A stretch of DNA of 64,000 bases. It comes from Hymenochaete sp. R1 (lineage: Eukaryota > Basidiomycota > Agaricomycetes > Hymenochaetales > Hymenochaetaceae). Shown one piece after another: positions 62,301 to 64,000 of the stretch. The stretch spans positions 58,050-122,049 of the forward strand of contig JAFREE010000071.1 in the NCBI GenBank assembly GCA_019400425.1. The letters are read 5' to 3'. The position numbers were made by a program, and so were the translations under genes. The notes beneath the pieces are model-generated. The model saw only the letters and a list, made by a program, of their open reading frames with translations. It did no database searches and was not told the origin of the DNA. Each line of letters starts with the position of its first letter. The stretch's first letter is position 1.

Positions 62301-62793
62301 GGGCTTGAAAGAAGCCGGAAGGGGAGCGAGGCTGGGAGGGAGATTGGAGAAGATGGTTATTCACGGGAGGAATAGACGAGGAAGAGGAAGGCGATACAGC
62401 ATCGAAAGGATTTCGCTCATGGCCGTCTGGCGTTGCCTTTGGGGTGAGTTGGTCGAGGGGGGTCGATGGCCAGAACTTGAGCATGTTTGCAGACTTGAGG
62501 AGAGTGGAGTGGAGAGAAGAGTAAGAAGATGAAGGCTTTGAATGCGATCTGGATATGGATGGTGGAGTTGGCGTTGTAGGTTGTGGGAGAGGAATGTGTT
62601 TTTGATGATGATGAGAGTTGGAAGAGGAGGAGGAAAGGATGGAGATGGAAGTAGGAGATAAAGAAGGAGAGGAAGGGGAAGAAGACGGGGAGCGAGCGCC
62701 GAGAGTGTTTGTGTTGGCCATGGGAGTCAGTAGTATCAGAGGAAGAGAGTCAGACAGAACAGAGTCGTCGGAGAGTGGAGCAACATAAACCAT
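59355..62793 (-). CDS. sch9: Sch9-type AGC protein kinase with C2 domain
   Basis: The N-terminus (start 62793, or 62721 at MANTNTLGARSPSS) is Ser/Pro-rich with LKSANMLKFWPSTPLDQLTP. A C2 domain follows: GQLHVKLIQARGLNIKSVYA, PYVVVQFEQNEF, then HNPVWKHEVSLYV, TFITLNVYDRAEEEQIFLGM. The kinase begins FEFLKLIGRGTFGRVFQVRK, then FAMKVLSKKEIIAKKEIAHT, LVTDFKSGGELFWHLQKETK, YRDLKPENILLDATG, DFGLSKPDLKADQLTNTFCG, TTEYLAPEVL. The C-terminal tail includes TPPFIPAVESDESTSCFDPE and a hydrophobic motif FRGFSFSG, the site TORC1 uses in yeast Sch9. Stop at 59355; about eight exons. C2 plus AGC kinase plus FxxFSF motif is diagnostic of Sch9, the functional S6K/Akt equivalent controlling growth and ribosome synthesis and holding back Rim15. 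Confidence 0.94.
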
Positions 62794-62810
62794 ATTCTAT
62801 TCTATTCTAT

Positions 62811-63479
62811 TCAGCTACTTTTCTCCGTATAGTCTATTCCTTCTAGCCGACTTCTCCCTTCCCTCAACAACCTCATCCCACTCCCAAGCACTAATCCAAG
62901 TAACACAACCTGTCGAGCTTTCATCATAGGAAGTCGGTCTACACGCCAGTTTTTAATAAACAAAATAAAAATTAGTATAAAACACTTCCAGCTCAACTCT
63001 AAAACAAAACACTCACACATCACAGAAAATAATAAAGACGTCCCCAATCCTGCCCCAACCTCCTTCACCTCCCCCATCCCCCCTCGCTCCATCCCATCCT
63101 CAATCCCCGCCCACCCAAGCCCCACTCCCCCAAGCTTCAACGCCTGTGCCCCGCCCTCCTTCAGCCCTCCCCACATCATCCGGTAGTTCTTCGTCTTCTT
63201 GTACAAGTACCACCCCCTCACCGTCTTCGGCGCCCGATGCGCGTTCTCTGCTAGGAATCGCAGCCCTTCTGCCCGCGAGCCTCTCATCAGCCCGAGCGAC
63301 AGTCCTGCTACGCCGCACACCGAGGGCAGGACGAGGTACCGCGGCGGGACCGACAACCGGATAACGGGCCGTGTTTCGGCGGAATCCGTCTTCTCGACGT
63401 CTGATACAGCATTCGAGGGCGAGGACACCGGCGACGAAATGGACGCTGGCTCTGGCTCTGGGTTTGGGTTGCTCATCAT
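62811..63479 (-). CDS. Small conserved fungal membrane protein, unknown function
   Basis: Two exons. Starts at 63479 or 63476 (MSNPNPEPEPASISSPVSSP), then VPPRYLVLPSVCGVAGLSLG, then LMRGSRAEGLRFLAENAHRA, then PKTVRGWYLYKKTKNYRMMW. Glycine-rich hydrophobic segments follow (KLGGVGLGWAGIEDGMERGG; KEVGAGLGTSLLFSVM). A GTGTGA/GTGAGT donor near 63015 and GTGTAG acceptor near 62940 join YRLPMMKARQVVLLGLVLGS and GMRLLREGRSRLEG. An unspliced reading also stays open, but the spliced join matches the family pattern (FSxxYRLP). Two to three short membrane segments and small size could fit an inner mitochondrial or ER protein, but I know no function. It ends 17 bp before the sch9 start as drawn at 62793, so the two are transcribed in tandem very tightly. 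Confidence 0.65.
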   Translation of the reverse strand: MMSNPNPEPEPASISSPVSSPSNAVSDVEKTDSAETRPVIRLSVPPRYLVLPSVCGVAGLSLGLMRGSRAEGLRFLAENAHRAPKTVRGWYLYKKTKNYRMMWGGLKEGGAQALKLGGVGLGWAGIEDGMERGGMGEVKEVGAGLGTSLLFSVMCECFVLELSWKCFILIFILFIKNWRVDRLPMMKARQVVLLGLVLGSGMRLLREGRSRLEGIDYTEKSS

Positions 63480-64000
63480 TTAGGGTGCGTCGCCGTTTTG
63501 GTCGTTGTCTGACCCTCGCGCTTGAGTAATGGTGATGTGGTGAGTGGCGAACGCGTCGTAAAAAAAGGAAAACACAAAAGAGGATAAGGTTCGAAGGCGC
63601 CAAAGAAAAGAAGAGTGGGAGCGGGAACGCGTGCGATTTCGGAGGCCAAACCATCTTCGAGTTCTCTTCTCAAGCCCTCTCTCTCTCTTCTAACGTAACC
63701 CGATTCCCGACTTCGTCTTCAGCCCAAACCTACTTTTCACTCGCGTTCGTTATACCGACTATTCAACGGAACACCGGATCGATTCTAAATCTATATCAAT
63801 AATAGACTCTTCATGTATAGCCTTTCTTCGTCGAGGGCACAGACCAAGCTTGAAACGAACCCAGTCGAATCGAATCGTATAATGGGGTAGTTGGGTATTT
63901 AATGCAAAAGCAAAACCTGTGCGCAAACGTCAAAAACGCGAGCAAAACCAAACCGAAGCGAGCAAAACCAAAACCAAAACCCAAAGTTTGCCGATACACT
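63480..64000. other. Upstream region to window end
   Basis: Promoter and 5' UTR of the small membrane protein gene, then AT-rich sequence. A minus-strand frame to 63999 is built from simple repeats (AAAACC) and is not credible as a gene. Confidence 0.4.
63938..63972 (+). repeat. 15-bp direct repeat plus AAAACC run
   Basis: The 15-mer GCGAGCAAAACCAAA occurs at 63938-63952 and again at 63958-63972, offset by 20 bp, followed by further AAAACC units to 63981. It is a local tandem expansion in intergenic DNA. Confidence 0.8.

Overview
The window is nuclear DNA of a filamentous basidiomycete, most likely a mushroom-forming agaricomycete. Genes are dense, lie on both strands and are cut by many 45-80 bp GT-AG introns, some flanking exons of only 5-24 nt. 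CT-rich tracts lie upstream of several starts, and several protein families seen here are, to my knowledge, known mainly from agaricomycetes. I find no rRNA or tRNA gene, no transposon, no CRISPR array and no plasmid or viral element. Exon joins below were read by eye from splice signals and protein-family continuity, so small boundary errors are possible.

Layout. 0-8 kb: a truncated NTF2-like fungal protein (-), a rhomboid-like/UBA membrane protein of the UBAC2/Dsc2 type (+), translation factor eIF3d (-), and divergent from it the splicing factor Ist3/RBMX2 (+). 9-18 kb, all +: a secreted, membrane-anchored parallel beta-helix protein, an F-box/LRR-like protein, a RING-like plus ankyrin protein, and nuclear poly(A) polymerase. 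18.5-23 kb: two intact tandem copies of a PLP-dependent trans-sulfuration enzyme gene. 23-31.7 kb: a Vps66-type acyltransferase (-), importin Kap120/IPO11 (+), peroxin Pex2 (-) and a second F-box-like gene (+). 31.8-45 kb: folylpolyglutamate synthase (+), a possible Slx4-like protein (-), Efr3 (+), Vps52 (-) and a proline/serine-rich UIM protein (-). 45.7-64 kb: Rim15 kinase (-), mitochondrial ribosomal protein bS18m (+), proteasome deubiquitinase Rpn11 (-), an orphan agaricomycete protein (+), an Apd1-like 2Fe-2S protein (+), Sch9 kinase (-) and a small membrane protein (-).

Functionally this is mostly housekeeping: translation, splicing, polyadenylation, nuclear transport, peroxisome biogenesis, folate, vesicle tethering, PI4-kinase anchoring and proteasome. 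Superimposed are two kinases of one nutrient pathway, Sch9 and Rim15, about 8 kb apart on the same strand. Many neighbours share short divergent promoters (about 130-420 bp) or converge within 60-330 bp. I see no clear new multi-gene system. The most worthwhile leads are the tandem PLP-enzyme pair, the orphan families (54.6-56.4 kb; the UIM protein at 42.2-45.1 kb; the CxxC...HxxxC protein at 34.3-35.6 kb), the Sch9-Rim15 linkage, the very short exons, and a splice that does not keep frame in the first gene.
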